A stretch of 64,000 nucleotides of DNA from NCBI RefSeq assembly GCF_000143825.1, contig NZ_CM000961.1:1571448-1635447 (forward strand), given 5' to 3'. The stretch comes from Corynebacterium genitalium ATCC 33030. Lineage in GTDB: Bacteria > Actinomycetota > Actinomycetes > Mycobacteriales > Mycobacteriaceae. Below are positions 26,718-35,745 of this stretch, in pieces. The notes under the pieces were generated by a model that had not been told where the DNA came from, ran no database searches, and saw only the letters and a program-made list of their open reading frames with translations. The translations under genes were made by a program, and so were the position numbers. How positions within the stretch are numbered: the stretch's first letter is position 1; every line of letters begins with the position of its first letter.

Positions 26718-27998
26718 ATGTCAGAGAAAATGAGCATCCAGTCGCCGGCGTATGCCAAGGTGCTGCTTCGCCTGCCATGGTCCACCCCGCTGGAGAAATG
26801 GCCGGCTGAGCTGCTCGCTGCGCACCCGCGGGGTATCTCGCGGCATACGGTTCGACTGATTTCTGCCGGGGGAGCGGCTCTGGCCATCAAAGAGATCGGC
26901 GAGTCAGTGGCGTACCACGAGTACCGCACGCTGAAAAAGCTCCGTACCCTCGACATTCCGTGTGTGACCCCGGTCGCTGTCGTGGCTAACCGCACCAGCG
27001 CGTCGGGGGAAGAGCAACTCACACCGTGCCTGGTCACGGAGCACCTGGAATTCTCGTTGCCGTACCGCGACGTGTTCAGCCGGGCACTGGGTCCAGAGAC
27101 GGTGAGCAAGCTGATTCGCGCACTCGCGGTGCTGCTCGTTCGCCTTCACCTGCTGAACTTCTATTGGGGCGACGTGTCGTTGTCGAACACCTTGTTCCGC
27201 CGCGACGCAGACGAGTTCTCCGCGTACCTGGTTGACGCTGAGACTGGTGAGTTTCACGAGCCGCTCTCGCGCGGCCGCAGGCTTTACGACGTCGAGCTCG
27301 CCCGGGTCAACATCATCGGCGAACTCATGGACCTTCAAGCAGGTGGATACATCGACGCCGCTGTGGATGTCATCGCCCTCGGCAATGCCGTCGACGCGAT
27401 CTACCACGAACTGTGGGGCCTCATGACGGAGGAGCTGGTTGTCGAAGGTGACGCGTTCGCTCAGATTGCTGAGCACGTGGAGAAGATTCACGCCCTCGGC
27501 TTCGACATCGGTGAGACCGAGATCAGCCATGAGAGTAGGACCGGTGCTGACAACGAGACCGTCGATGTCTACCGTGTGAGCATCGAGCCGGCAGTGTTCT
27601 CCACTGGTTTCCATCGCCGCAAGCTCAAACAACTCACTGGGTTGGACGTCCAGGACAGGCAAGCGCAGCGGTTGCTGGGTGAGATGGAGGTCTACCGGGC
27701 GCTCCACCACGACGGTGCACTGTCCCAAGAGGAAGTCGCGCTCGACTGGTTGGTGAACCGGTACGATCCGATCGTCGCGCTCACGCCGCCCGCATTGCGC
27801 GCGAAGCTTGAGCCCGTCCAAGTCTTCCACGAAATTCTGGACCACCGCTGGTTCGTCTCCGAAAACGAGTCGCGCTACGTTCCCCTCGACGAAGCAGCCC
27901 AATCCTACTTCCGCACCATCCTGCCCGCCCGGCCCGATGAGGCGCGCATTTACACTGCTGAAACCCAAGATCTTGAAACGACGATCGATGATGAGTGA
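26718..27998 (+). CDS. DUF4032 protein with protein-kinase-like fold inside the importer operon
   Basis: 426 residues from ATG 26718. The N-terminal half looks kinase-like: Lys58 in ALAIKEIG, Glu68 in YHEYR, a catalytic-loop equivalent FYWGDVSLSNTLF (Asp152, Asn157) and a metal-binding Asp in YLVDAETGE (Asp173). The C-terminal DUF4032 region (about 230-420) is conserved but uncharacterised. Possible role: a small-molecule or protein kinase linked to sugar uptake; this is inference from residues and operon context. The lipoprotein gene starts 10 bases after its stop, so it belongs to the same transcript. The SD lies next to a hairpin. Confidence 0.8.
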   Translation: MSEKMSIQSPAYAKVLLRLPWSTPLEKWPAELLAAHPRGISRHTVRLISAGGAALAIKEIGESVAYHEYRTLKKLRTLDIPCVTPVAVVANRTSASGEEQLTPCLVTEHLEFSLPYRDVFSRALGPETVSKLIRALAVLLVRLHLLNFYWGDVSLSNTLFRRDADEFSAYLVDAETGEFHEPLSRGRRLYDVELARVNIIGELMDLQAGGYIDAAVDVIALGNAVDAIYHELWGLMTEELVVEGDAFAQIAEHVEKIHALGFDIGETEISHESRTGADNETVDVYRVSIEPAVFSTGFHRRKLKQLTGLDVQDRQAQRLLGEMEVYRALHHDGALSQEEVALDWLVNRYDPIVALTPPALRAKLEPVQVFHEILDHRWFVSENESRYVPLDEAAQSYFRTILPARPDEARIYTAETQDLETTIDDE

Positions 27999-28008
27999 GG
28001 TACATTCC

Positions 28009-29352
28009 ATGCAATCGACCACCCGCGTACTGGCGGCTGTTGCTGCCGTCGGGTTGAGCGCGTCGCTGCTCACTGCCTGCGGGCAAAACAACGGCCCGAA
28101 CGTGTATTACCTGAACTTCAAACCGGAGCAGGCCGAGGCATTCGAGAAGATCGCCGAGGAATACACCGCAGAGACCGGAGTGCCGGTCAAAGTAGTCACC
28201 GCTGCCTCCGGTTCCTACATGCAGACGCTCAAGGCCGAGATGGCCAAGTCCAACGCGCCGACGCTGTTCCAGATCAACGGCCAAGAAGGCTACGGCATCT
28301 GGAAGGATTATCTGGCTGACATGTCCGACTTCGAGATTGCCACGTCGCTGCAGGATGACGCGCAGCCCATCACTGATCCGGACGGCAAGATCGTGGGCGT
28401 TCCCTTCGCGATGGAGGGCTTCGGCATTCTCTACAACGAAGAGATCATGGAAGCCTACTTCGCGCTTCCTGATGCGAAGGTCACCTCGATGGAGGAGCTC
28501 AATTCCTTCGACGACTTGAAGGTCGTGGCGGAAGACATGCAGGCGCGCAAAGACGAGCTGGGCATCGAGGGCGTGTTCGCGGCGACCTCGCTCGGAGCCG
28601 GCGAAGAGTGGCGGTGGACGAACCACCTCATGAACGGCCCGCTGCACTACGAGATTGAAGACCGCGGTGTCCAAGACTTCTCTGATCTGCGGGAGCTTGA
28701 GTTCACCTACGGCGAGAATTACCACAACCTGCTCGACTTGTACTTGGAAAACTCCACCGTCAACCCCAGCTTGGCGCCTGCCCGCGCGGTGTCCGATGCG
28801 ATGGCGGAATTCGCCACTGGCAAGGCCGCGATGGTCCAGAACGGCAACTGGGCCTGGGGCCAGATTTCCGGGGAGGGCGGCAACACCGTCAAAGAGGACA
28901 AGATCAAGTTCATGCCCATGTACATGGGGCTGCCGAACGAGGAAGAAGTCGGACTCAACGTGGGCACTGAGAACTTCCTGTCAGTCAACAACAAGGCCAG
29001 CGAAGAAGACCAGCAGGCCACGCAAGACTTCCTTGACTGGCTCTTCCTGTCCGAACGCGGCAAGGAGCTCGTCATCAACGAGTTGGGCTTCATCGCCCCG
29101 TTTGAGAACTACGGCATCGACGACGTTCCAGAAGATCCGCTTGCACGCCAAGTGCAGGAAGCGCTTAACGACGACTCCGTCGAGGCCCTCCCGTGGGACT
29201 TCCAGTACTCACCGAACCAGCAGTTCCGCGACCTGTACGGCCAGAACCTTGCGCAGTACGCCAACGGAAACATGTCGTGGGAGGACCTCGTGCGCAAGCT
29301 CAAAGAGGACTGGACGTACGAGATGGACAACCAGATCGCCTTGATGGATTAG
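28009..29352 (+). CDS. Sugar-binding lipoprotein of the ABC importer (MusE-like)
   Basis: 447 residues from ATG 28009, with GTGAGG eight bases upstream. Signal peptide with lipobox LTAC (Cys24), then the family 1 solute-binding fold: VYYLNFKPEQAEAFEKIAEEY, SGSYMQTLKAEMAKSNAPTL, GVPFAMEGFGILYNEEI, FATGKAAMVQNGNWAWGQI. It captures the substrate outside the membrane and delivers it to the two permeases that follow. The Trp/Tyr-rich pocket regions suit an oligosaccharide. A longer upstream open frame overlaps the previous gene and is not the start. Confidence 0.93.
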   Translation: MQSTTRVLAAVAAVGLSASLLTACGQNNGPNVYYLNFKPEQAEAFEKIAEEYTAETGVPVKVVTAASGSYMQTLKAEMAKSNAPTLFQINGQEGYGIWKDYLADMSDFEIATSLQDDAQPITDPDGKIVGVPFAMEGFGILYNEEIMEAYFALPDAKVTSMEELNSFDDLKVVAEDMQARKDELGIEGVFAATSLGAGEEWRWTNHLMNGPLHYEIEDRGVQDFSDLRELEFTYGENYHNLLDLYLENSTVNPSLAPARAVSDAMAEFATGKAAMVQNGNWAWGQISGEGGNTVKEDKIKFMPMYMGLPNEEEVGLNVGTENFLSVNNKASEEDQQATQDFLDWLFLSERGKELVINELGFIAPFENYGIDDVPEDPLARQVQEALNDDSVEALPWDFQYSPNQQFRDLYGQNLAQYANGNMSWEDLVRKLKEDWTYEMDNQIALMD

Positions 29353-29382
29353 GCGGACCGGGAGCAACCAAGGGACCACACC

Positions 29383-30228
29383 ATGCAAGAGACACTGAAG
29401 AAATATTTCCCCATCTTCGTGCTGCCGACACTGATCGCATTCGGCATCGCGTTCTTCGTGCCGTTCCTCGTCGGTACGGCGCTATCATTCACTGACTTCA
29501 CCACTATTACCGATGCCACCTGGGTCGGCCTGGACAACTATGCGCGCGTTTTCTCCGAGCGTGAAGGGTTCGTTTCAGCGCTGCTCTTCACCATCCTGGT
29601 GGCGGTGGTGTCCATCATCACCGTCAACGTCATCGCCTTCGCAATCGCGTGGACGCTGACGCGGAAACTGCGCGGCACCAACTTCTTCCGCACGGTGTTC
29701 TTCATGCCGAACCTGATCGGCGGCATCGTGCTCGGTTACACCTGGCAGTCGATGATCAACGCTGTGCTGGCGAACTACGAGACCACGATCGCCGCAGACT
29801 GGCGCTTCGGATACGCCGGCCTGATCATGCTGATGAACTGGCAGCTCATCGGGTACATGATGATCATCTACATCGCCGGGCTCCAGAACGTCCCGCCGGA
29901 ACTCATCGAGGCCGCTGAGATCGACGGTGTGTCCAAATGGGAAGAGCTGCGTCACGTGACCATTCCGCTGATGATGCCGTCAATCACCATCTGCTTGTTC
30001 CTGACGCTGTCGAACACGTTCAAGGTCTACGACCAGAACTTGGCGCTTACCGACGGCGCACCCGGAGGCGAGACCGAAATGGTCGCCCTCAACATTGTCA
30101 AGACCATGTTCAACCGCGTGGGCGCCGAAGGCGTGGGGCAGGCGAAGGCAGTCATCTTCGTCGTCGTAGTCGTCGCCATCGCAATGTTCCAGCTGCGCGC
30201 CACCCGCAGCCGGGAAGTGGAGGCTTAA
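29383..30228 (+). CDS. Sugar ABC importer permease, MalF-like (MusF-like)
   Basis: 281 residues, six transmembrane helices. The EAA loop that docks on the ATPase is visible as ELIEAAEIDGVSKWEELRHVTIPLMMP. Forms the channel with the second permease. Starts 30 bases after the lipoprotein gene with AAGGGA upstream; the next gene follows after three bases. Confidence 0.94.
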   Translation: MQETLKKYFPIFVLPTLIAFGIAFFVPFLVGTALSFTDFTTITDATWVGLDNYARVFSEREGFVSALLFTILVAVVSIITVNVIAFAIAWTLTRKLRGTNFFRTVFFMPNLIGGIVLGYTWQSMINAVLANYETTIAADWRFGYAGLIMLMNWQLIGYMMIIYIAGLQNVPPELIEAAEIDGVSKWEELRHVTIPLMMPSITICLFLTLSNTFKVYDQNLALTDGAPGGETEMVALNIVKTMFNRVGAEGVGQAKAVIFVVVVVAIAMFQLRATRSREVEA

Positions 30229-30231
30229 ATC

Positions 30232-31176
30232 ATGACTACCAGCATCAACGCAACCGATAAAGCTGTCGAAGGAGAGACTGAAGCAGCCGGGATGAAGACG
30301 CCGTCGAAAAGCAACAAACGCGCCGCTGCCGACGAATCCACAGTGTCCGGCGGTGCGAAGGTCCTCATTTATGCAGTGCTGATCTTCCTGACCGTTGTGT
30401 TCCTCGGGCCGATCTTCTTCATCCTGTTGAACTCGTTCAAAGACCGTTTCGCCATTTCCACCAACCCGTTCGCGCTGCCGGTGGGTGAGCTGTGGGCTGG
30501 GCTGACCAACTACGTCACTGGTGTGCAGGGCGAAGGGTTTGGATGGGCGATCGTGTGGTCGTTCGTGATCACGATTAGCTCTGTCGTGGTGATCGTGTTC
30601 TTCTCCGCGATGACCGCCTACTACATCACCCGTGTGAAGACGTGGTGGACCAACGGCCTGTACTACGCCTTCGTGTTCTCGATGGTCATCCCGTTCCAGA
30701 TGGTCATGTTCCCGACTGTCGTCATCGCCGACCGGCTCGGCTTGGCCAACCCGCTGGGCATGGTCGTGCTCTACCTCGGCTTCGGTGCCGGATTGTCCGT
30801 GTTCATGTTCTCCGGATTCGTGAAATCCATTCCGCTCGAGATTGAGGAGGCCGCCTACATCGATGGGTGCTCGCCGCTGGCGACGTTCTTCCGCGTTGTC
30901 CTTCCGATGCTCAAGCCCACGGCCATCACCGTGGCCATCCTCAACGCCATGTGGATCTGGAACGACTACCTCCTGCCGTACCTGGTCATCGGCCTGTCCA
31001 CCCCGTACCGCACCATCCCGGTTGTCATCCAGCAGTTCATCGGATCCCAGGGCGACCGCGACCTCGGTGCGATGATGGCCATGCTGGTGCTGGCCATCAC
31101 CCCGATCATCATCTTCTACGTCGCCGCACAGAAGCACATCATCGAAGGCGTCGCCGCAGGTGCTGTGAAGGGCTAG
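30232..31176 (+). CDS. Sugar ABC importer permease, MalG-like (MusG-like)
   Basis: 314 residues. A polar N-terminal extension of about 45 residues, then six transmembrane helices and the EAA loop EIEEAAYIDGCSPLATFFRVVLPML; the C-terminus (IIEGVAAGAVKG) is the MalG-type end that reaches toward the ATPase. Second channel subunit of the importer. Confidence 0.94.
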   Translation: MTTSINATDKAVEGETEAAGMKTPSKSNKRAAADESTVSGGAKVLIYAVLIFLTVVFLGPIFFILLNSFKDRFAISTNPFALPVGELWAGLTNYVTGVQGEGFGWAIVWSFVITISSVVVIVFFSAMTAYYITRVKTWWTNGLYYAFVFSMVIPFQMVMFPTVVIADRLGLANPLGMVVLYLGFGAGLSVFMFSGFVKSIPLEIEEAAYIDGCSPLATFFRVVLPMLKPTAITVAILNAMWIWNDYLLPYLVIGLSTPYRTIPVVIQQFIGSQGDRDLGAMMAMLVLAITPIIIFYVAAQKHIIEGVAAGAVKG

Positions 31177-31188
31177 CTGCGAGAGCAC

Positions 31189-31824
31189 ATGCAGATCTTC
31201 CACCCCGACTCGAAGTTCATGGCGGCGTTCACGCTGCTCGCGGACATCGTGATCCTCAACATGCTGTTGGTGGTCACATCCTTACCGGTGGTGACCGGGG
31301 GTGCCGCGTGGCGCGCCGCGAACGCCGTGGTCGGGGACATGGTGCAGGGGCGGGGATCCCGTTATGGGCTCATGTTCATCCGGCACCTCACCGTGCGGTG
31401 GAAGAGCGTATCCCTCTACTGGATCCTGCTGCTTCTGGCGGGTGCGCTGCTGGTTTACCAGCAATTCGTGGTGTTCCAAGCTGGTATCGACGGTGCTGCA
31501 CTCACCGTCATTCAAGGGCTTGCTCTCTCCGGGGCGATCATGATCGCCGGCATCACGGTGTGGTTCTTTGCCCTCGCCTCATTGCCTGCGGAGGAGGACC
31601 GGGATGGTTTCGTGGAACTGGCTACAGCTGCGATTCAGAACACGTTCCGGTTCCTCGGCCGCACAGTCATCGCTGTCCTTGTCGTGGCAGGAGCAGCGCT
31701 TGTCGCGATCAAACTGCCGGTTGCCCTATCAGTGCCACTGGCGTTCTTCTTCATTCCCGCCGTTGCGCTGTACCTCGTGCGACTCGTGCTGGCGCGCCCG
31801 CTCGGGCAGGAGCTCGCTGATTAA
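31189..31824 (+). CDS. DUF624 (YesL-like) integral membrane protein, last gene of importer operon
   Basis: 211 residues, about five to six transmembrane helices. The N-terminal ILNMLLVVTSLPVVTGGAAW is the DUF624 hallmark; this family is repeatedly found beside CUT1 sugar importers. In C. glutamicum a small membrane protein (MusI) is needed for maltose uptake by the mus system, and this may be its equivalent, but I cannot confirm homology. It starts 12 bases after the second permease. Confidence 0.8.
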   Translation: MQIFHPDSKFMAAFTLLADIVILNMLLVVTSLPVVTGGAAWRAANAVVGDMVQGRGSRYGLMFIRHLTVRWKSVSLYWILLLLAGALLVYQQFVVFQAGIDGAALTVIQGLALSGAIMIAGITVWFFALASLPAEEDRDGFVELATAAIQNTFRFLGRTVIAVLVVAGAALVAIKLPVALSVPLAFFFIPAVALYLVRLVLARPLGQELAD

Positions 31825-31869
31825 ACCCGGGGGCCGGGGTGGCGGGCGCGAGCGCGTTCAGGGAGCCGC

Positions 31870-31961
31870 ATTTTCGTGCCGTCCACGCGTCAAGTAACTC
31901 CTGTCCCATAAGTAACAACTGAACTGGGCGTTTGTGCAGCCGATTTCAACGGCACGAAAAT
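31870..31961. repeat. 13-bp inverted repeats bracketing a 66-bp segment
   Basis: ATTTTCGTGCCGT (31870-31882) is the exact reverse complement of ACGGCACGAAAAT (31949-31961). Between them AAGTAAC occurs twice, 18 bases apart (31892 and 31910). The unit lies between the end of the importer operon and the 3' end of the HEPN-CBS gene, with no coding capacity. It resembles a small non-autonomous insertion or the fused ends of a lost insertion sequence; a transcription-end cruciform is the alternative. Confidence 0.6.
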
Positions 31962-32041
31962 CACAAAGCCTTTATATGTTCACGGCGGGGCGGGATGAAC
32001 CGGGAGCGTTCGTTCCGGGGGCTGCGGTGAGGGGCCGGGGG

Positions 32042-32761
32042 CTAAGCGGCGTCGAAAAGCGCGGGCAAATTGGAGGCAGTAACCACGCACAGCGGCTGCT
32101 GGTTCGGGTTCCCGTGCTCGGTGATGATGACCAAGCGGGGGAGTGTGCGCTCGTTGCCGGGCGAGGTGAGCGCGTGAATGACCTCGACTGCAGTGGCAGT
32201 GCGCGGCATGAAGATCGCGTGGTCTTTGGGCTCATTGTGGGAGAGGATCTCTCCGACGGGCTTGGCGCTAATGGTGTCGTCTTCAGCCAGGTCCTCAGCG
32301 AGCCAGCGAGCGATGGTGTTTGTGGTGAGGACACCAATGCACTGGCGGTCGTCGTAAACGGGGAACTGGGAGATACCGGTGTCACGGATGACGCGCAGGG
32401 GCTCGTGAATGTCGTCATCGGGTGAGAACGTGATCACGTCCTGGTGGCCGAGGATGTCGATGGCCAGCGGGGGATCGAGAAGCTGGTCGCGGATCCGCTC
32501 GATCTCCGCGACCGTCTCCGCCAGCGGCTCGGCGATGGGGCGGAAGTCCTGCCACTCACCATGGCTAATGGCGTTGCGGAGGCTGGCGAACTCTTTCAGG
32601 TCGTTGGCCTGGGCGGGGGTGACAATGTTCTTCTTCTCCGCCTTGGAGACCATCCAGTTGAAGCTGTCCGACTTCTTCGCGTCCAAAGCGGTGCGGAGAA
32701 AGCTCTCAATGTCGTTGAAGGCGGCCATGAAGGGGACGGCACGGTTGGTGGGTTCGCTCAT
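32042..32761 (-). CDS. HEPN-like N-terminal domain fused to two CBS domains
   Basis: 239 residues. Residues about 8-95 are all-helical and include LRNAISHGEW; R62-N63-x3-H67 fits the R-N/D/H-x-H motif of HEPN RNases and nucleotide-binding proteins. A tandem CBS pair follows (about 98-165 and 168-235), which usually senses adenosine nucleotides. The natural reading is a nucleotide-controlled RNase or binding protein, but no activity is known to me for this combination. It stands alone: its 5' neighbour is the metallopeptidase gene 20 bases upstream on the same strand, which may be co-transcribed. The CBS assignment is firm, the HEPN one moderate. Confidence 0.75.
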   Translation of the reverse strand: MSEPTNRAVPFMAAFNDIESFLRTALDAKKSDSFNWMVSKAEKKNIVTPAQANDLKEFASLRNAISHGEWQDFRPIAEPLAETVAEIERIRDQLLDPPLAIDILGHQDVITFSPDDDIHEPLRVIRDTGISQFPVYDDRQCIGVLTTNTIARWLAEDLAEDDTISAKPVGEILSHNEPKDHAIFMPRTATAVEVIHALTSPGNERTLPRLVIITEHGNPNQQPLCVVTASNLPALFDAA

Positions 32762-32781
32762 AACTACTCAGTGAAAGGGGT

Positions 32782-33690
32782 CTACTTGTAGGCGCCGCGG
32801 TTTAGGGTGTCGCACTGGGACATGGAGCCGGAGTTGTAGCCGGCGAGGAAGAGCTGCTGGCGCTGCTCGGATGAACCGTGGGTCCACGCGTCAGGGTTGA
32901 CCTCGCGGCCCGACTGCTCCTGGATGTGGTCGTCGCCGATCGCGCGGGCGGTCTGGACTGCTTGCTTGACCTGCTCTTCAGTGATCGGTTCCAGCATGGC
33001 GTCCTCGCCCTTGTCGGCGCGGGATGCCCACACACCGGCGTAGCAGTCGGCTTGCAGCTCAATGGCGACCGCAGCAGAGTCTTCGCCTGGGTTGTTGTAG
33101 TCACTCAGGCCCAGGGTGCCTTCGAGGTTCTGAAGGTGGTGGCCCCACTCGTGGGCGACGACGTACATCTGTGACAGAGAGCCGTCAGAACCGCCCATGC
33201 GCTCGAGCTGGTTGTAAAAGCTCACGTCAATATAGATCGTCTTGTCCCGCGGGCAGTAGAACGGGCCGGTGTCAGCGCTGGCGAAACCGCAGCCGGTCTG
33301 TACGTCGCCTTCAAACATGCGCATGTTCGGCATGGAGTAGTCGATGCCCGCCTGCTCCGGCAGGACCCCGCCCCAAATGTTGTTCAAAGAATCTGCGGTG
33401 GCAGCAGCGCGGCACTCCGGAATCTCGTTGACAGCACCTTCGCGCTGGCACTGGGCCAGATCGAAGCCGTCGCCACCCTGCTCGCTGTGCTGGCCCTGGC
33501 CTTGCGGGGCGGGCGATGTACCGCCGCCACCGCCCCCGCCGCCCAGCAAGAGGAACAAAGCGACGAGGACCAGGGTGCCCAGTCCGCCGCCGCCAACCAT
33601 GATGGGCATACCGCCACCGCCACGGCGGCCGCTGCCGCCGGAGGTGCTTACACCTTGACCCGTCGGGGTCACACCGCTCTTGAACGTCAT
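32782..33690 (-). CDS. Neutral zinc metallopeptidase (YpfJ family), membrane anchored
   Basis: 302 residues from ATG 33690. A Gly/Ser-rich cytoplasmic start, one transmembrane helix (about 30-50), a striking poly-Gly run just after it, then the extracytoplasmic domain with the zinc site AHEWGHHLQ and a downstream Glu/Asp in ELQADCYAGVWA. Cys residues (CQREGA, CRAAA, CGFA, CPRD) suggest disulfides. Expected role: cell-surface protease, substrate unknown. In-frame ATGs at 33711 and 33738 would lengthen the N-terminus; no strong ribosome-binding site distinguishes them. It lies just upstream of the HEPN-CBS gene. Confidence 0.9.
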   Translation of the reverse strand: MTFKSGVTPTGQGVSTSGGSGRRGGGGMPIMVGGGGLGTLVLVALFLLLGGGGGGGGTSPAPQGQGQHSEQGGDGFDLAQCQREGAVNEIPECRAAATADSLNNIWGGVLPEQAGIDYSMPNMRMFEGDVQTGCGFASADTGPFYCPRDKTIYIDVSFYNQLERMGGSDGSLSQMYVVAHEWGHHLQNLEGTLGLSDYNNPGEDSAAVAIELQADCYAGVWASRADKGEDAMLEPITEEQVKQAVQTARAIGDDHIQEQSGREVNPDAWTHGSSEQRQQLFLAGYNSGSMSQCDTLNRGAYK

Positions 33691-33805
33691 ACGTGAATTG
33701 TGCCACAGCATCGCGCCACTGCTGCCGTGAACTGCCACAGCACCGGGTCATAGTCGACGCGAACCGTGGAGAACAGCCGTTCGTGGGAGTGGTCGGGCCA
33801 TTGGG

Positions 33806-33811
33806 TAGACT
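33806..33811 (+). promoter_or_regulatory. Extended -10 element for aspS
   Basis: TGGGTAGACT: a TAGACT -10 with a TGGG extension, 58 bases before the chosen aspS start. The region between aspS and the divergent metallopeptidase gene must carry both promoters. Confidence 0.5.
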
Positions 33812-33868
33812 CGCGGGAGTTAAACGCAATCGTTCAAGCTCGAAACGTGGAAGGACGTGGAGTACACC

Positions 33869-35731
33869 GTGCTGCGCACTCACCTTGCGGGAGATCTCCG
33901 TAAAGACATGGACGGCCAGACCGTCACCCTCACCGGCTGGGTTGGTCGTCGCCGTGACCACGGCGGCGTGATCTTCATTGATTTGCGTGACCGTTCCGGT
34001 TACGCGCAGGTGGTCTTCCGTGAGTCTGATGTCGCTGAGGCCGCTCACGACCTGCGCAGCGAGTTCTGTGTCAAGGTCACCGGTGTGGTGGAACCGCGTC
34101 CGGAGGGCTCTGCAAACCCGAACCTGGCCTCTGGGGAGATCGAGGTCAACGCCACCGAGCTTGAGGTGCTGTCCAAGTCTGCGGCCTTGCCGTTCCAGGT
34201 CGAAGACTTCTCTTCCGGCGAGGTCGGCGAGGAAACCCGCCTGCGCTACCGCTACCTGGATCTGCGCCGTGAGCGCCAGGCCGAAGCCCTGCGTTTGCGC
34301 TCGAAGGCCAACAAGGCTGCCCGCGACGTGCTGAGCAAGCACGAGTTCGTGGAAATCGAAACCCCGACGCTGACGCGTTCCACCCCGGAAGGTGCCCGTG
34401 ACTTCCTCGTCCCGGCCCGTCTGCGCCCGGGTTCCTGGTACGCGCTGCCGCAGTCGCCGCAGCTGTTCAAGCAGCTGCTCATGGTGGCCGGCATGGAGCG
34501 CTACTTCCAAATCGCGCGCTGCTACCGCGACGAGGACTTCCGCGCCGACCGCCAGCCGGAATTCACCCAGCTGGATATTGAGGCCAGCTTTGTCGACCAG
34601 GACGACATTATTGAGCTCGCCGAGGAAATCGTGGTGGAGCTGTGGAAGCTCATCGGCTACGAGATCCCCACACCGATTCCGCGCATGACCTACAAGGAAG
34701 CGATGGAGAAGTACGGCTCCGACAAGCCGGACCTGCGCTTCGACATCGAGCTGGTGGAGTGCACCGACTTCTTCAAGGACACCACCTTCCGCGTCTTCCA
34801 GAACGAGTACGTCGGCGCCGTCGTCATGGAGGGCGGTGCCTCCCAGCCGCGCCGCCAGCTCGACGCTTGGCAGGAATGGGCAAAGCAACGCGGCGCCAAG
34901 GGCCTGGCGTACATCCTCATCGGGGAGGACGGCGAGCTGTCTGGTCCCGTGGCAAAGAACATCACCGACGCTGAGCGCGAAGGCATTGCCGCGCACGTGG
35001 GCGCGAAGCCGGGCGACTGCATCTTCTTCGCCGCCGGCGACACGAAATCTTCGCGTGCGCTTCTCGGTGCCGCACGCGGTGAGATCGCCAACAAGCTCGG
35101 GCTTATCGACGATGACGCGTGGGCCTTCACCTGGGTCGTCGACGCCCCGATGTTCGAGCCCGCAGCGGACGCCACGGCATCCGGCGACGTCGCATTGGGC
35201 AACTCCCAGTGGACGGCCGTGCACCACGCCTTCACCTCGCCGAAGCCGGAGTACCTGGACAGCTTTGACAAGGAGCCGGGTGAGGCTCTGGCCTACGCCT
35301 ACGACATTGTCTGCAACGGTAACGAGATCGGCGGCGGCTCGATCCGTATCCACAACCAGGATGTGCAAAAGCGCGTCTTCGACGTCATGGGCATTGGTGA
35401 TGAGGAAGCGCAGGAGAAGTTCGGCTTCCTGCTCGACGCTTTCTCCTTCGGAGCCCCGCCCCACGGCGGCATCGCCTTCGGCTGGGACCGCATTGTCTCC
35501 CTGCTGGGCGGCTTCGACTCCATCCGCGACGTCATCGCTTTCCCGAAGTCCGGCGGCGGCGTCGACCCGCTGACGGACGCTCCGGGACCGATTCCGGCTG
35601 CACAGCGCAAGGAGACCGGAGTTGACTTCAAGCCGGAGAAGAAGCCGAATGAGGCTGCTGCGGGCGCGGACAACGAGGTGAAACTCGGCGACGAAGCGTC
35701 CCTCAATGAAGCAGGCACGCCCGGCCAGTAG
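33869..35731 (+). CDS. aspS: Aspartyl-tRNA synthetase
   Basis: 620 residues from GTG 33869. Bacterial-type AspRS: OB-fold anticodon domain (about 1-110, with [16 protein letters not shown]), class II core with motif 2 [22 protein letters not shown], the GAD insertion domain in the middle, and motif 3 [13 protein letters not shown]. The C-terminus has a 40-residue charged tail beyond the catalytic core. GTG 33857 would add four residues and is about as plausible; GGAG precedes 33869 by a few bases and the usual N-terminus is LRTHLAG. The APH-like kinase gene follows after 14 bases. Confidence 0.96.
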   Translation: MLRTHLAGDLRKDMDGQTVTLTGWVGRRRDHGGVIFIDLRDRSGYAQVVFRESDVAEAAHDLRSEFCVKVTGVVEPRPEGSANPNLASGEIEVNATELEVLSKSAALPFQVEDFSSGEVGEETRLRYRYLDLRRERQAEALRLRSKANKAARDVLSKHEFVEIETPTLTRSTPEGARDFLVPARLRPGSWYALPQSPQLFKQLLMVAGMERYFQIARCYRDEDFRADRQPEFTQLDIEASFVDQDDIIELAEEIVVELWKLIGYEIPTPIPRMTYKEAMEKYGSDKPDLRFDIELVECTDFFKDTTFRVFQNEYVGAVVMEGGASQPRRQLDAWQEWAKQRGAKGLAYILIGEDGELSGPVAKNITDAEREGIAAHVGAKPGDCIFFAAGDTKSSRALLGAARGEIANKLGLIDDDAWAFTWVVDAPMFEPAADATASGDVALGNSQWTAVHHAFTSPKPEYLDSFDKEPGEALAYAYDIVCNGNEIGGGSIRIHNQDVQKRVFDVMGIGDEEAQEKFGFLLDAFSFGAPPHGGIAFGWDRIVSLLGGFDSIRDVIAFPKSGGGVDPLTDAPGPIPAAQRKETGVDFKPEKKPNEAAAGADNEVKLGDEASLNEAGTPGQ

Positions 35732-35745
35732 CGAGGGCACACGCC

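Noticed and set aside
33311..35740. Long open minus-strand frame (about 800 codons) opposite aspS
   Set aside because: Antisense shadow of aspS, no family resemblance.
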